This document shows, piece by piece, positions 46,401-58,012 of a stretch of DNA of 64,000 nucleotides. The first letter of the stretch is position 1. Each line of letters opens with the position of its first letter. The position numbers and the translations under genes were made by a program. The notes under the pieces were generated by a model. The model had not been told where the DNA came from, made no database searches, and was given only the letters and a program-made list of their open reading frames with translations. The stretch covers positions 2,356,001 to 2,420,000 of the forward strand of contig AP026546.1 in assembly GCA_026075535.2 (NCBI GenBank), given 5' to 3'. Source of the stretch: Tricholoma matsutake. Taxonomy: Eukaryota; Basidiomycota; Agaricomycetes; Agaricales; Tricholomataceae.

Positions 46401-46680
46401 ATTGATGGCCTGTGCTTAAATATGCATACATTAGGGAGTGGTAAGCAAGATACCCATCAATCTTGGTGGCCAAAACCCAATGCTTGGGAGAAATGCTCGC
46501 TAAACATTGGACAGTGGACAGACAAATGTGAAACATGGTTTCAGATATGCCTCAAGAAGATTTGATCTGGCAATGCACAGCTAAAAAATGGTCAAGAGTG
46601 GACTCATTCACTGAACCTGCATCATGATACAAAGAAGGTCATGAGCATCAACAGAAAGCTGGCAAGGAATGTGTTATGCT
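43437..46680 (+). pseudogene. High-copy agaric protein family member, decayed
   Basis: Successive segments match a large family of uncharacterised agaric proteins that I recognise by motif order: KLRWASGLSPHLAYVP, NIRIIRKETGTSSCWRYESD, MKSHDAFLSLMALCAF, ANIPIWLYWG, GAHVFHWEEQGNG, WGEYANTQKRYNDITDEWDVCTEFDP, ALECLCRRWGPHYSD, LICGIYKVFT, then after an intron (GTAAGC...ATTAG) SWWPKPNAWEKCSLNIGQWT and CETWFQICLKKI. Stops at 45112, 45622 and 46564 and several frameshifts break it; the stops are mostly TGA. A solo LTR splits it at 44063. No catalytic motif is known to me and I assign no function. The start is uncertain. Confidence 0.65.
44063..44759. repeat. Solo LTR (697 bp) inside the high-copy gene
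   Basis: Begins TGTCACGATCC and ends GTTCTTAACA, flanked by GCAAC on both sides (44058-44062 and 44760-44764). It contains a TATATAAG box near 44344 and pyrimidine-rich sequence after it, as in agaric gypsy LTRs. Removing one GCAAC plus the insert joins WVTILQRN to NANIQASWIEDF in one frame. Confidence 0.8.
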
Positions 46681-47138
46681 TGGATTGATATTTTTAATAT
46701 TTGCAATCGTTATAACATCCAATGTAAGCCCCAACGGTTTACTATGTAACATATTTGATCCAAATATATCATGCAATGGCTGGCCCAAGTTTTCCTAATA
46801 CTATTAACTCCAGCTATTAGCATTCAAAGCAAGTACTTAAGTCTTTTATAACTTTGAGCTTGCTCACATGTCACACGATAGGAACAATACTGTCAATATA
46901 ATAAACAAACTGCATATTACAAGAGTACATGATCATGAAGTGGTATGATAGGAGTCAGACCTTGTCAACCAGTTGAATGGAGACTTCCACAAGAGTTGAA
47001 TCCTGTGAACGATCAATGAGAACTCTCAATTGACATGTTCAGCCAACATTAAAAAAAACAGGTCATCAGTGAAAATATGTTGGGAGTACGGCTTATATCT
47101 AGGCCTATCTGGAAGGAGAGATTAGTACATTTTGTAAA
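46681..47138. other. Region without a recognisable gene
   Basis: AT-rich sequence after the decayed gene. No ORF, repeat or RNA gene is evident. Confidence 0.4.
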
Positions 47139-47884
47139 TCAACAAATTTGAATATACTTACACATCTGCTGAACAAAGGACAGCAGCCCACAAGATGTTA
47201 TGAGAAATACAGAATCCACCAGCGGCAGTGGAATAACTTCCAGCTGTGAAGCAAGCCAGAATGACAGCATCTTCTGGAACAGGACCATGAAACCGAGGAA
47301 GGTTGTTGTTACTGCCCATTGTGTTGAGACTCTCTGGAAAGTCAAGCTTACAATTCCTGGCATCAAATATAGGAACTGCTTATGGTAAGCAACCAGGAAC
47401 AATCTTAGACTAGAAATGAATGCACGATCATCTAACGGACCATGGGAGGCTATTGATGTGCTCAGGATCTTGGTTGGAGCACCCACAGACCTAACCCTAA
47501 CCTGCCCAGTCATGTTGTGACCAAATGTTACCTGATGCGGTGGTTGCAGTAGTGGAGCACATAGGCTGGCAGATCATTGAGGTTGACTTGTGCAGAACTT
47601 GCGAAAACTTCCAATGAGTCTAAAAAATCAGCAACACATTCACCTTTAAAAAGAGGAGCATGCGGGGAGCCTGGAGTAGGCATAGGCATGCCGAAATGTG
47701 TGGCAAGCTGAGGATGGGGCTGCACTCCCGTCTGAGCTTGAGTGTTAGCTGGTGCTTGGGTGGTAGTCGGTGCTTGGGGCTGAGCCATAGTCAATGTAGA
47801 AGCAGGTGTTTGGTTCATTGTGGCTTGTGTTGCAGAATTTTGTTGTGCAGCTCTCTGGCGAGTTAAGAGAGGTGTTGGTACCAT
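47139..47884 (-). pseudogene. Retrotransposon Gag fragment
   Basis: The ORF 47884-47528 begins MVPTPLLTRQRAAQQ, runs through a Gln/Thr/Ala-rich stretch (TTTQAPANTQAQTGV) and then GSPHAPLFKGECVADFLDSLE, which matches the start of the gypsy-type Gag domain (APxFxGxxVxxFLxxxE). It stops after HYCNHRIR, where an intron-like GTAACA follows. The segment 47513-47139 continues on the same strand without recognised motifs. No pol or LTR is found next to it, so it is a fragment or a domesticated remnant. Confidence 0.5.
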
Positions 47885-47939
47885 TGGTTTTCATGAAGAC
47901 AGCTTGATGGAGACTGATGGGGCTTGAACTAGCATTTTT

Positions 47940-49300
47940 TGAATGGTCTAAAGGGTAAAAAAAATCACTAGAGGCTTTGGAGGCTTCTGAAGGAACACGG
48001 CCTCTAAGGACTGCTTGAAGGCTTATGATATTTGCAGAACTTGAAAGTGCCAGATTTGATGGTCAATGGTAGCAAGGGAAAGTGTCTTGTTTTGGGGCTA
48101 CCCAGGACAAGGTTGTGGGAATGATGAAGGTAGACTGCAAATCAGGAGGTTTGTTGAAGTGTCACATGTTTTTGGAGATTTGTGGTTCTGTAACCAACTA
48201 ATCAACAAATTTAACAATGTTGTAGGCTTACCTGGGTTGGGAAACTGCAATGGTGAATGGAAAACCTGTGCCCCTGTCTCAGTCACCACTTGTTGGTGGG
48301 AAAATGGTCTACTGGGAGTTCATTGATGATGGTCATCACATCACAAAGAATGAGGTAAGTGTAGATGTGCAGATTAGTGGAGAAAGGAAAGTGTGAGGGG
48401 AGGAGTTTGACAGATGGTAGGTACAACAGGCAACACAAATGCGTTCAACAGAGTCACATGAAGCATGCGTTAGAAACATGGGTCATCAAACGCAGAGTGC
48501 AATGGGGCTGTTTGGCAGTAGGTAAACTCAACGTAACAAGTTGAGTCTTGGAACATTATGTGAATGAAGTTCTTATGTATGAGGAGACAAAAAAGAAGAG
48601 CCACTCAAGCCCATGAATTTAAGAACTTGGGAACTTAACTTGGTTTCTGCACCTTGGTGTGCAGAAGACTTGAGAGACTAAGGAGAAACTTTGTGTAGGG
48701 AGCATTAGGTAAAGGGTCAAGAAAAACACATTCCACATTCGACAGGTGGGAGGACACCCAAATACAAATGAGCTGTAATTACAAGCTAAATCTGATTGTG
48801 CACATTCTCCTGTGTCAACAGCCTGAGCAACCAGAAATGAACAATGAAAAGGGGAAGGGATTGCTGGATTTGGGGTGGTAATGGGAAGGTTCTATACTAA
48901 CTAATTGTCCTTGAGAGAAGCAAGATGGCTTTTGTCAAATCCTTGTCTAACCCACTGGGAATGGCTCGGGGAGAGGTTGTTGTTGAGTTCCTCTATTGAT
49001 GTTGCATCGCCTGTACCCCCTGCAAGTGCAGAGGATACCCAAATGATACCCCTCAACCCTATCGTACAGTGGTTCAACCTGTCGAGTTGGATTTAGCCGG
49101 CCAAAGCATTGAAGTTTGATGTTGTGGATCATCAAAGCAAAAGGTACAAGAAGTGAAACTGTAAAAGGCAAAAAGAAGGGGGAAGATAGAAATGTCAGCA
49201 CTGATCCTTCAAACTGGTGATGCTGTCGATGAGAAGGCCAAGGGAGCTGAGAATGCAGCAACGCGCATGGCTGATGCGACTGCATGGGTGAAATATTGAC
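47940..49300 (+). CDS. Unrecognised gene fragment with exon at about 48226-48354
   Basis: A convincing exon is framed by TTGTAG and GTAAGTG: it encodes YLGWETAMVNGKPVPLSQSP, then LVGGKMVYWEFIDDGHHITKNE. Further plus-strand pieces that look coding are ALKFDVVDHQSKRYKK (about 49102-49150) and LILQTGDAVDEKAKGAENAA (about 49200-49260). I do not recognise the family with certainty. It may be the upstream part of the gene whose last exons lie at 50161-50557, with satellite sequence occupying the space between. Start and most splice sites unknown. Confidence 0.35.
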
Positions 49301-50160
49301 CTAAATAAAATATAATAATCTGCGAAACAAAAATATCAGATGATTAACCAGTAAAATGAAGCTGTTGGGTATATGGGGATGCATCAAGAATGTATGATGA
49401 CATGGGGTCATCGTCATGTAACAAAGGGCTTCCTGGAAAATTCTGGAAATGGTAGGGGTTGATGAGTGGGACTCATCACCCTACCACAACAGCCACTGAC
49501 ACAGACATGGGGATGGACACAGGGACAGCCCTGTATATCTGTTTTGATGTATGCCATCAAACTAAGGCCACTCCCATGTCTCTGGCCACTCCCCTTTCTC
49601 TGTCTACTCCCTTTCTCTCATTATTATACCTTATAATCGACATGCATTAGGAGTGTAATACAGACATTAGTAACATTTGAAATGCAATGCGCACAGACAT
49701 GGCCATGGCCACTGACACGGACATGGGGATGGACACAGGGACAGCCTTGTATATCTGTTTCGATGTATTCCATCGAACTAAGGCCACTCCTGTGTCTCTG
49801 GCCACTCCCTTTTCATGGCTGCTCCCATTTCTCTGTCTGCTCCTGTTTCTCTGATTATTATACCTTACAATAGACCTGCATTAGGAGTATAATACAGACA
49901 TTAGTAACATTTGAAATGCAATGGGCACAGACATGGGAATGGGCAATATTAACCTATGCATACTATTCACTGTACACATTGTATATCTGTTTCAATGTAT
50001 GCCATCGAACTAAGGCTGTTGCCATGTCTCTGGCCGCTCCCATTTCTCTGTCCACTCCCATTTCTCTGTCTGCTCCCATTTCTCTGTCCACTCCCATTTC
50101 TCTGTCCACTCCCATTTCTCTGTCTGCTCCCATGTCTTGTCTATCCCAACTGATATTATG

Positions 50161-50557
50161 ATCAATTTGCAGTCTGGCAACATGACAGCTCGGCCATCCT
50201 ACCTGGTGGCCCATAACCAGCTCACCCTACCTGCTGATCTAGTAAGTGTCATCCTCATTTGCATTTCTACATTAGTTCTTCCTGTTGCAGGACTTGACAG
50301 ACAGGGAGTTGTTGAGCTGCCATGCTGAAGTGAAGGCCCTTCAAGACCAGCTTGGCACATTGTACAAAGATGCCAGTCATTGTCTGTACATGGCAGAGGT
50401 GGAGAAGCTCAAACAACAAGATATAACATTGAGAACATATGCCACTTTGCAGGAAAGGGTTGAAAATAAGTTGAAATCATTCAAAAGGAGGTTCTCAGAA
50501 ATTATGCTGTCATCCCACTCAGATGCTATGGACAATCCCCCTGCCAATTCCCAGTGA
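50161..50557 (+). CDS. Two terminal exons of an unrecognised protein
   Basis: After an acceptor ATCAATTTGCAG at 50172, exon sequence encodes SGNMTARPSYLVAHNQLTLP to 50239. The intron is GTAAGTGTC...CCTGTTGCAG (about 50240-50289). The last exon encodes DLTDRELLSCHAEVKALQDQ, GTLYKDASHCLYMAEVEKLK and a charged helix VENKLKSFKRRFSEIM, ending TGA at 50555-50557. It reads like a C-terminal coiled coil. The two exons join in phase. Upstream lies satellite DNA, so the rest of the gene, if any, is separated or lost. Confidence 0.5.
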
Positions 50558-50662
50558 TGTGGAAGGATAATTAATACCTTACTCATTATATATACATCTA
50601 TGTAGCTTTTGTCTGTATTCTGTTCTTAATGCACATCATTGTAGTAATATCATTGTTTTTGT

Positions 50663-52119
50663 TAGTGTTTTAAAGTCCAGTTAGGTCCAGTTTTTTTCCA
50701 TTTTTGGAGTGAACCGGGAGCAAGACTGGTTTGACTACATTCAAAATGTATATAAAACTGGACTGGACTGCAGGAAACTGGTTTGTTGTGGTCCAGTCCA
50801 AGTCTGACAACCAGTTGTAGCCAGTTTGGGTTACAACTGGTTGTTGACTGACTCGCGTTGGTCTAAACTGACTTTATATACATAATAATACTACTATTCT
50901 ATACTAAGATTGTGCCCCTCACAAGCAGGGGCCTGTAAGCGGGCAAGTGGATAATAAAGACACAAAAAATAACTAAAACAAACCACCCCTACCTTGCAGG
51001 ATGTGCAAAGGGAGGGGGCCCGTTACCATCAAAATGAGAGAGAGAAAAAAACCCTGAGAGGGGGCATCATTGTTGTCATTGTCGGCAGCTGCACCCCCCA
51101 ACCCACCCTGCGAGCAGTGGCTCACAGCAATGGTGGTAGGTGCTGAGCTCGTCGGCAGCCTCTTCCAGGGTGGTTTTCAATCTGTAGGTGGGGGGCTCAT
51201 GGTTAGCAGGACAAGGAGCAATTGGGGGGGCAGTCGCATACTGCATTCCCTTTGTTCATTGTCCCCATTGGCATTGTTGTCACATTGTTCCCCCATCACA
51301 TTGTTCCCCTGCCACTGCTGTTCCCCTGTCCCCCCCCATTCATAGGCCATTGTCTTAGCTACTGGCATTGTCATCAGAGCTGCATGAGGTGGCATCATTC
51401 ATCATCTTCATTGGCATCAGCAGTGGATGCTGGTGATGTGGCAGCAATGCCATGTTGTTGTTATAGTTGGTTGGTGACATGGCAGCAAAGCCACATTGTT
51501 GTTGTTGGTGTTGATGGCCATTCGGTGTCGGGTCTGGGGTGTGCCAAGTCAGGGGGGGGGGGTCATTATAACATGTGTAGTACCTAAAAATCAAGTTGAA
51601 GTATTAGTTAATAAAAATGAAACAAGTATTAAACAAAAACTTAACTAGGGCCCATACAACAGCTATGGTCATTTGGGCCCATCCTGTGTGATGCTTTGTG
51701 GGAGGCAGCATCGTGCTGGGCAGAGGAGCAGTGGTGGTGGTGAGGAGACACAGTGTTGTTGGTGGTGACATGTTGTGGGAATGGTGTCTGCAAAGTGGCA
51801 CCACTTCTATTTTTCGTGAGCAAGCACAACCAAATGGTCCATGCATAGCTCCAGGGTATATAAACCCTCACTGTTGGTCATCTTTCACCCCATTAGAATT
51901 CTTTAGTATTAGTTAGTATATAATCAAGTAGGTACTATGTAAATAAGTCGATTGGGACCAGTTAGGACTGGTTTCAATCAATTTTACAATTTAAAGAACT
52001 GCAACCGACCCCATAGCAAAATGTAAGGCAACCACAACCGCCAAAAAAACTGGACTGCAGTTTGGTCCAGTTTGGTTTGTGGTTTTTTCCGGTTGCATGA
52101 ACTGTACTTTTAAACACTA
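50663..52119. mobile_element. hAT-like non-autonomous element C (1457 bp)
   Basis: Starts TAGTGTTTTAAAGTCCAG and ends ACTGTACTTTTAAACACTA, flanked by the perfect 8-bp duplication GTTTTTGT (50655-50662, 52120-52127). Subterminal CCAGTTG/CAACTGG repeats occur at both ends. Interior has GAGCAG hairpins at 50915-50940 and 51105-51130, an intron-like block at 51590-51650 and a GGGCCCATACAACAGC...TTTGGGCCC palindrome at 51648-51680. No transposase ORF. Confidence 0.92.
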
Positions 52120-53005
52120 GTTTTTGTGGTCCTGTCAAGCCCTGATGTCAGTCCCACTTCCCCATTCCCATTCCCGTACCCCTTCCCCTACAATTTCATT
52201 AAAAACATTACTAATGTCTGTACTATGTGCTTAATGCACATCTATCTGTATGGTACAGCAAGTAAAGTAGTAGTCATTGGTTAATTAATAGAGTATGTAC
52301 AGATATATAGTGAGTTTGATGGCATCCATCAAAACAGATATACAATGTGTATAGTCAATAGTATGCATAGGTTAATATTGCCCATTCCCATGTCCGTGCC
52401 CAATGGCAATGCCCTGGCCATCCCTGTGGCCATGGCTGTGTCTGTGCCCATTGCATTTCAAACTTTACTAATGTCTGTATTACATTCCTAATGCATGTCC
52501 ATTGTAAGGTATAATAATCAGAGAAACAGGAGCAGACAGAAAAACAGGAGCAGACAGAGAAACAGGAGCAGACAGAGAAACAGGAGCAGCCTTAGTTTGA
52601 CAGCATACATTGAAACAGATATACAATGTGTACAGTCAATAGTATGCATAGGTTAATATTGCCCATTCCCATGTCTGTGCCCGATGGTGATGCCCTGGCC
52701 ATCCCCATGGCCGTGTCTGTGTCCATGGCTGTGTCTGTGCCCATTGCATGTCAAACATGACTAATGTCTGTATTACACTCCTAATGCATGTCTATTGTAA
52801 GGTATAATAATCAGAGAAACGGGAGTGGACAAAGAAACAGGAGTGGACAAAGAAACGGAAGTGGCCAGGATATGGCAGCGGCCTTAGTTCGACAGCATAC
52901 ATTGAAACAGATATACAAGGCTGACCCTGTGTCCATCCCCATGTCCATGGCCATTCCTGTGTCCGTGTCAATGGCTGCATCAGTGGCTGTGTCCATATCC
53001 ATGGC

Positions 53006-53407
53006 TGTTAGGGTGACACCCACTATCTGCTAGCTAAGACCGTGCGGGTTCTCTCTACAAGAAGGGGGCGGGATCCATGCGCGTGATGGGGAAATTGATG
53101 GTTTTGATGCGAGGGGTTATTAATAGGTAAGTTTGTTGAGATAGGCCTTTCACACTGAAAACGTAGGTGGAATACCTAAGAGAACACAACTGGGGTCCCC
53201 TAGGTGTATATTTTGGGTTTATATACTATGTTACATATATTGTACATTGTTGTTACCGATGCGCGCATACAGGCGTGTACATAGTGATGCATCCAAAATA
53301 ATATTCTCACGCTATCAAAGTGTAGTGTCATTTGGCGTCATGTAGCGTAATTCGACATAATAAAATAAAAATGAAAGTTTATTAGGTAATGGGGTGGTTT
53401 CCTAACA
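53006..53407. repeat. Small solo LTR (402 bp) in the satellite
   Basis: Begins TGTTAGGGTGACACCC and ends GGTTTCCTAACA, inverted TGTTAGG/CCTAACA, flanked by ATGGC on both sides (53001-53005, 53408-53412). Contains TATATACTATG, a possible TATA region. Size and ends suggest a Ty1/copia-type LTR. Confidence 0.88.
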
Positions 53408-54677
53408 ATGGCCATGTCTGTGCCCATTGCATTTCAAATGTTACTAATGTATGTATTACATTCCTAATGCATGTCTATAGTTTGATGGCATACATCAAAA
53501 CAGATATACAAGGCCGTCCCCATGTCAGTGGCTGTGTCCATGGCCATGGCCATGTCTGTGCGCATTGCATTTCAAATGTTACTAATGTCTGTATTACACT
53601 CCTAATGCATGTCGATTGTAAGGTATAATAATCAGAGACACGGGAGTGGCCAGAGACATGGGAGTGGCCAGAGACACGGGAATGGCCAGAGACATGGGAG
53701 TGGCCAGAGACACAGGAGCGGCCTTAGTTTGATGGCATACATTGAAACAGATATACAAGGCCGACCCCATGTCCATCCCCATGTCCATGTCTGTGTCTAT
53801 GTCCATGTCCATGGCCATTCCCATGGCTGTGTCCATGGCTGTGTCTGTGGCTGTGTCCGTGTCTGTGCCCATTGCATTTCAAATGTTACTAATGTCTGTA
53901 TTACATTCCTAATGCATGTCTATAGTTCAATGGCATACATCAAAACAGGTATACAAGTCCATCCCCATGTCCATGTCCATTCCCATCCCCATGTCAGTGG
54001 CTGTGTCAGTGGCTGTGTCAGTGGCTGTGTCCATATCCATGGCCAGGTCTGTGCCCATTGCATTTCAAATGTTACTAATGTCTGTATTACATTCCTAATG
54101 CATGTCTATAGTTCGATGGCATACATCAAAACAGATATACAAAGCCGTCCCCATGTCCTTGGCCATGTCCGTGCCCATTCCTGTGCCCATGTCAGTGGCT
54201 GTGTCAGTGGCTGTGTCCATATCTGTGGCCAGGTCTGTGCCTGTTGCATTTCAAATGTTACTAATGTCTGTATTACATTCCTAATGCATCTCTATTGCAA
54301 GGTATAATAATCAGTGTACAACGTAGTCATTGGTTAACATAGTATGTACATGGCATGTCCATCCCTGTGCCCATGTCTGTGCCCATTGCATTTCAAACAT
54401 TACTAATGTCTGTATTAGATTCCTAATGCATGTCTATTGTAAGGTATAGTAATCAGTGTACAATGTAGTCGTTGGTTAATATAGTATAGTGACTTTATAT
54501 AGTGAGTTCGACAGCGTCCATCGAACCTGTATCATTCGATACAATGTAGCTTACCTATGTGCATTTTCGGAAGGACAATAACTTATTCAGGGAGTTTTCT
54601 ACGGTGGCAACACTACCACTACAATCGTTTGGCGTCATTTTACTTGCACTCTAGGTAAGTGCTAGCAGAGACAACAC

Positions 54678-55708
54678 TCATGTTGAACTGATGGTGACGA
54701 TATACGACTTTCGAGAGTCTGGGTTCTTCTCCCAGTAGTCTGCGTCCAACACTGGTCTATAAATACAATCTGTATATCTGATATTGCAGCCATGTAGCCA
54801 CCTCCGTTCAAGAATTGACTCCTCTTGTTCTACGCCTTCATCCGACGAGAAAGACATGTGAGGTGCCATGCTCCTAACAGTACATCGTTCGACCATAGGT
54901 CATCAGAGGTAACAGCTGAACTGGAATATACAGTGACCGACTCCCGTGATCTTGATGCAATCATGGGTTCAAGGGGCGCTAATGGGTTTTAAAATTAGCC
55001 TGGATCCCGGACACTAGGCAAAAAATCCTACCAAGCGTTTGCGATCCTGCCGGCAAAGCGCCATCGGTATTTGTGGATTCGGAAGCGACTAGCCTCATGA
55101 GTTTGGTGTCCGTATCTATGTCCTGCAATGCAGCTCTGCCATTGACCTGCTCTTGTCTCTGCGGAGTTTGAGTAAGCAGAAGCTGGTACTTCATAATCCT
55201 AAACCTTAACACTTACCTCCGTTTCCATGTGTCTCCCTCGAAGGCGCCGTATAGCGCGGCACGCGTCTCGATGTTTCAGCCAGAGCCCGGAATAGTACGC
55301 GCCCTTGCGTTTATCCAGGCTAAATACCTTGTTACACCCACCACAAGTAACAGAGCGGGGCTGTACGTCCCTTGCCCATTCGTCACGCTCTAGAAAAGTT
55401 TTTCGATCTTCTTCTTTCATCATGTTCTTCCTCTTGCTGCCCGTTCTGGCACGACGTCTCCGCTTTGTGTCACTTATAGAGTTGGCCGCCGTTCTTCGCC
55501 TCTTAGGTAACTGTATAACTTCGCCACTGGAATGAACCTGTTAGTCTTCCGTACTCGTGATCCTCGGTGAATTAAAAACCACCCACCTATAGTTGAGCGT
55601 CTCCTGCCCCAGCCCACGGGACACGATTTTAGGACGTTCTGACTGGGGAAGAACTTGCTAATCACTTACAGTGACCTGGAGCCGCGCTTTACTTCTCGTC
55701 TTCACCAT
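54678..55708 (-). CDS. Small Cys-motif protein of agaric type
   Basis: The start MVKTRSKARLQVT (55708-55670) precedes segments 55642-55587, 55526-55217 and about 55158-55033. The main exon is basic (PKRRRTA, DTKRRRRARTGSKRK), then has FLERDEWARDVQPRSVTCGGCNKVFSLDKR and GLWLKHRDACRAI. The CGGC...H...C pattern with W-x-K-H is a zinc-finger-like module that I know from many small agaric proteins of unknown role. The basic region suggests nuclear or DNA/RNA association. Exon 4 encodes RQEQVNGRAALQDIDTDTKL. The candidate intron between the first two segments is only 27 bases, so the 5' structure is doubtful. The 3' end (segment 54896-54678) is tentative. Confidence 0.55.
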
Positions 55709-55751
55709 TCCCGACTATGAGGTGATGAGTTTTTATAGATAGGATAACCTT

Positions 55752-56004
55752 TTACAACACAAATAGCAAGGAATCATAAAACTGGGAAATCGAACCAAGG
55801 TTTAAGTAAGGAAACGCACCTGGTGGCATTTGTGCAGTCGTTCCACGTGATGTATTGGGATGGACCAAGCACCATTGTTCCTGGTGGGCAATCGTTGTGT
55901 GGTGGTCTCCGTGTTTTCTTAACCTGGCAGTTGCATTGTCCTGATGGCCATAGCAATAACAGCAGAAAACGAGTAGCATTTCTGGTCCTGTACGTGTTCT
56001 TCAC
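55752..56004 (-). CDS. Possible small secreted Cys-rich protein
   Basis: A 76-codon ORF starting MKNTYRTRNATRFLLLLLWP, a basic N-terminus followed by a hydrophobic run that could be a signal peptide, then five Cys (QCNCQ, NDCPPG, WNDCTNATRC). No family recognised. ORF length is close to chance expectation, so this is weak. Confidence 0.2.
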
Positions 56005-56346
56005 TGTCTGTGTGATGCGTGTTATTTCTTCACAGCATAGAGTTCATGGTAAATCATTTAGCTCTCCAGTTCTTTGACTTACTAGGTACTGTCGGCAGAA
56101 ATATCAATGATCCTTGAACAGAACTCGGAGCCATGCATCACTGAATGCATGGCCCGCTACTGTGTTTTCTCCACCATTTCTTTGTGTTTATTTGGTGGAA
56201 ACTGTAAATATGTTTTATCCGCGCCCATTGACATTAGGTTGTATTATGGATTGAGGAGAGGGGAGGGGAAGAGCTGTCAAAATGAGATTTCTACCACACA
56301 AGAAGACGCAAAGAATTCTAGATGTTACATAGGTGTCACTGCGGAG

Positions 56347-56571
56347 GATGGGCAGCAAGGAAACAGCAAACCCACAGTCCAAAGGTCGAGGAAAGCGGAC
56401 AGATGGAGGAAGTAAGCCAAAGGTAAGTTCACCTAGAAAGTGTGCAGTTCGACTTTGTGAAAAAAGTGGAATTGAATGAGTAACATACCTCATACGTTGT
56501 CTAATTGTTTTCTGTAGCTTGAAGAAGGCAAGAATGGATTCTGGGAACATAGAGCAACCATGTATCAAGTG
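56347..56571 (+). CDS. Short two-exon ORF
   Basis: MGSKETANPQSKGRGKRTDG leads to a GTAAGTTC donor at about 56423; a TTTTCTGTAG acceptor at about 56518 is followed by LEEGKNGFWEHRATMYQV and a stop. The splice signals are good and the frame is kept, but the product is about 43 residues and unrecognised. It may be the remnant of a longer gene. Confidence 0.25.
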
Positions 56572-57227
56572 TAATCATGCAATGGCAGAGTCTTCAGTTG
56601 GTGACCATCATTCACTTCAACTTGTAGGGCTGTGCACCGTCCGTATTACGGCCACGGCCTAGGGTACAACGTACGCTAGTTTGACGGATACGGTAGACTG
56701 TATACCGTCCGTATATCTAATGCATACTTAAGCTCTGATGGTACGGTACGGGTACTAATATACAAAATTGTTCGAATATATGATGTTCCAGTAAACAACG
56801 CAGCGACGGGAATCCATCGGTTGCAATGGTCCAGAGGGTTTTTCACCCGTAGATTGGAATTTGAATACAAATGTTGGGGAGATGACATAGGGGCTACAAG
56901 GATAATGAATGATAGAAAACAGAAAAACCCCCCTGCTCGTTTTCCCCCGCCGTGTGTTGTTGCCACGGCTCGGGCAAGCGTTAGTTGGCTTTGTAGCTCA
57001 TGCACTGCTATCGTGTCTGGCCGCTTCCCCTGCGCTCCCTCCCTTTCCTGTGAACTCCTCAAATGGGGCATCAGAGATGATTCTAACGACAACAAGGACC
57101 TGGGAGAACAAATGGAAGTGACGGGAGGCCCGTGCAGTGGGGTACCCTAATGGTATGTGACTATCACTATACCGAAAAACGCCCACTGACCTCCTTGCCT
57201 CCCCTTGCATGAAATCCGGGTCTCACG
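56572..57227. other. No gene seen; hAT-like left terminus candidate
   Basis: TAGGGCTGTGCACCGTCCGT at 56627-56646 looks like a hAT MITE tip followed by repeats of GTACGGT/ACCGT, but no matching right terminus is found in the window. The rest shows no coding signal that I trust. Confidence 0.3.
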
Positions 57228-58012
57228 ATGAACGAGAAGCAAGGACACAAACCACTCTCCCCATTGCTGTCAGTATCTACTCGCAGGGTGCGTAAGGGGT
57301 CACACCGCAACGGCAACGGGATGACAGCAGGCACCAAAATGCAGACGGCGCACCCTGGACGACCCAGCAGGCTTCCGATGGCGAGTTCTCAGAGGATGAC
57401 CAGGCCAACGAACCGACATGACCACCATCACTGCCAGCAGGACAGCCTAGACGCAAGAGACAGCCCCATCGACAACGCCTACGTGACAACACCAGGATGC
57501 AACCACCACACCGACAGGACAACCCGAGCACTCAATTCTACCGCTGCGAGCCACTGCCCGCAGGGTGGATGGGAGGTGCTAACGGCTCCAATGAGCGACA
57601 GAGATGACCGGGAACGCCGATGGCGACGAGCTGGGGCCAATGCCCCTCGAGCTCGGATCTTCTTTTCCTTGGTATGTATCTTCTTTCTTTTTTCTTGTCT
57701 CATATTCACTCTATTGACTACATACAGGTCAAGCCCCCGGCGGAGAGGCGGACGAACGGACCACCTCCACCACCACTAACGAGCAACGATGAACCGAGGT
57801 ATGTATTTTCAAAAATTTCTTCGTCTGTTTTACTGACTATGTACAATGTCAAAGGTTCGAAAGGGCCCGCGTCACCAATGACAAACAAAATGATGACGAT
57901 AACGACAACCCAGGGGTGATGGCGATGGTGAGCGATGACGAGAGGGCAACAGGTTACAAGGGTGACAGGGTGTGGCATGGGATATGCATAAGGTATATGA
58001 CAACTCCCTACT
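57228..58012 (+). CDS. Multi-exon ORF containing a hairpin module
   Basis: A plus-strand frame ends ...GANAPRARIFFSL at 57670, followed by an intron (GTATGTATC...ACATACAG), exon VKPPAERRTNGPPPPPLTSN (57729-57798), a second intron (GTATGTATT...CAAAG), and exon FERARVTNDKQNDDDNDNPG to a stop at about 58012. A CGAGCCACTGCCCGCAGGGTGGATGGGAGG module at 57546-57575 is the same type as in the hAT-like elements. The ORF is therefore probably part of a mobile-element remnant rather than a host gene. No domain recognised. Confidence 0.3.

Larger units (their letters stand above)
49450..54560. repeat. Complex satellite in two opposite orientations
   Basis: A conserved core of about 80 bp (ACATTTGAAATGCAATG, ATTAGTAA, GTGTAATACAGACATTAG, GACATGCATTAGGAG, TTATTATACCTTA) recurs with variable minisatellite tracts of GACATGGG/CCATGTCC and AGAGACAGGGAGTGG between copies. 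Forward copies lie at about 49625-49690 and 49855-49925. Reverse copies lie at about 52190-52250, 52440-52515, 52740-52815, 53415-53475, 53560-53640, 53865-53930, 54050-54115, 54245-54310 and 54375-54445. Each unit also carries ATCAAAACAGATATACAA next to the core. Long His/Asp/Met-rich ORFs here are artefacts of the repeats. Confidence 0.85.

Noticed and set aside
47491..47502. Telomere-like CTAACCCTAACC
   Set aside because: Only two units inside other sequence; no telomere array nearby.
53594..54307. His/Met/Asp-rich ORFs
   Set aside because: Translations of CCATGTCC/GGACATGG minisatellite tracts in several frames; no independent coding signal.
56627..56760. Complete hAT MITE starting TAGGGCTGTGCACC
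   Set aside because: No matching right terminus or target duplication in the window.
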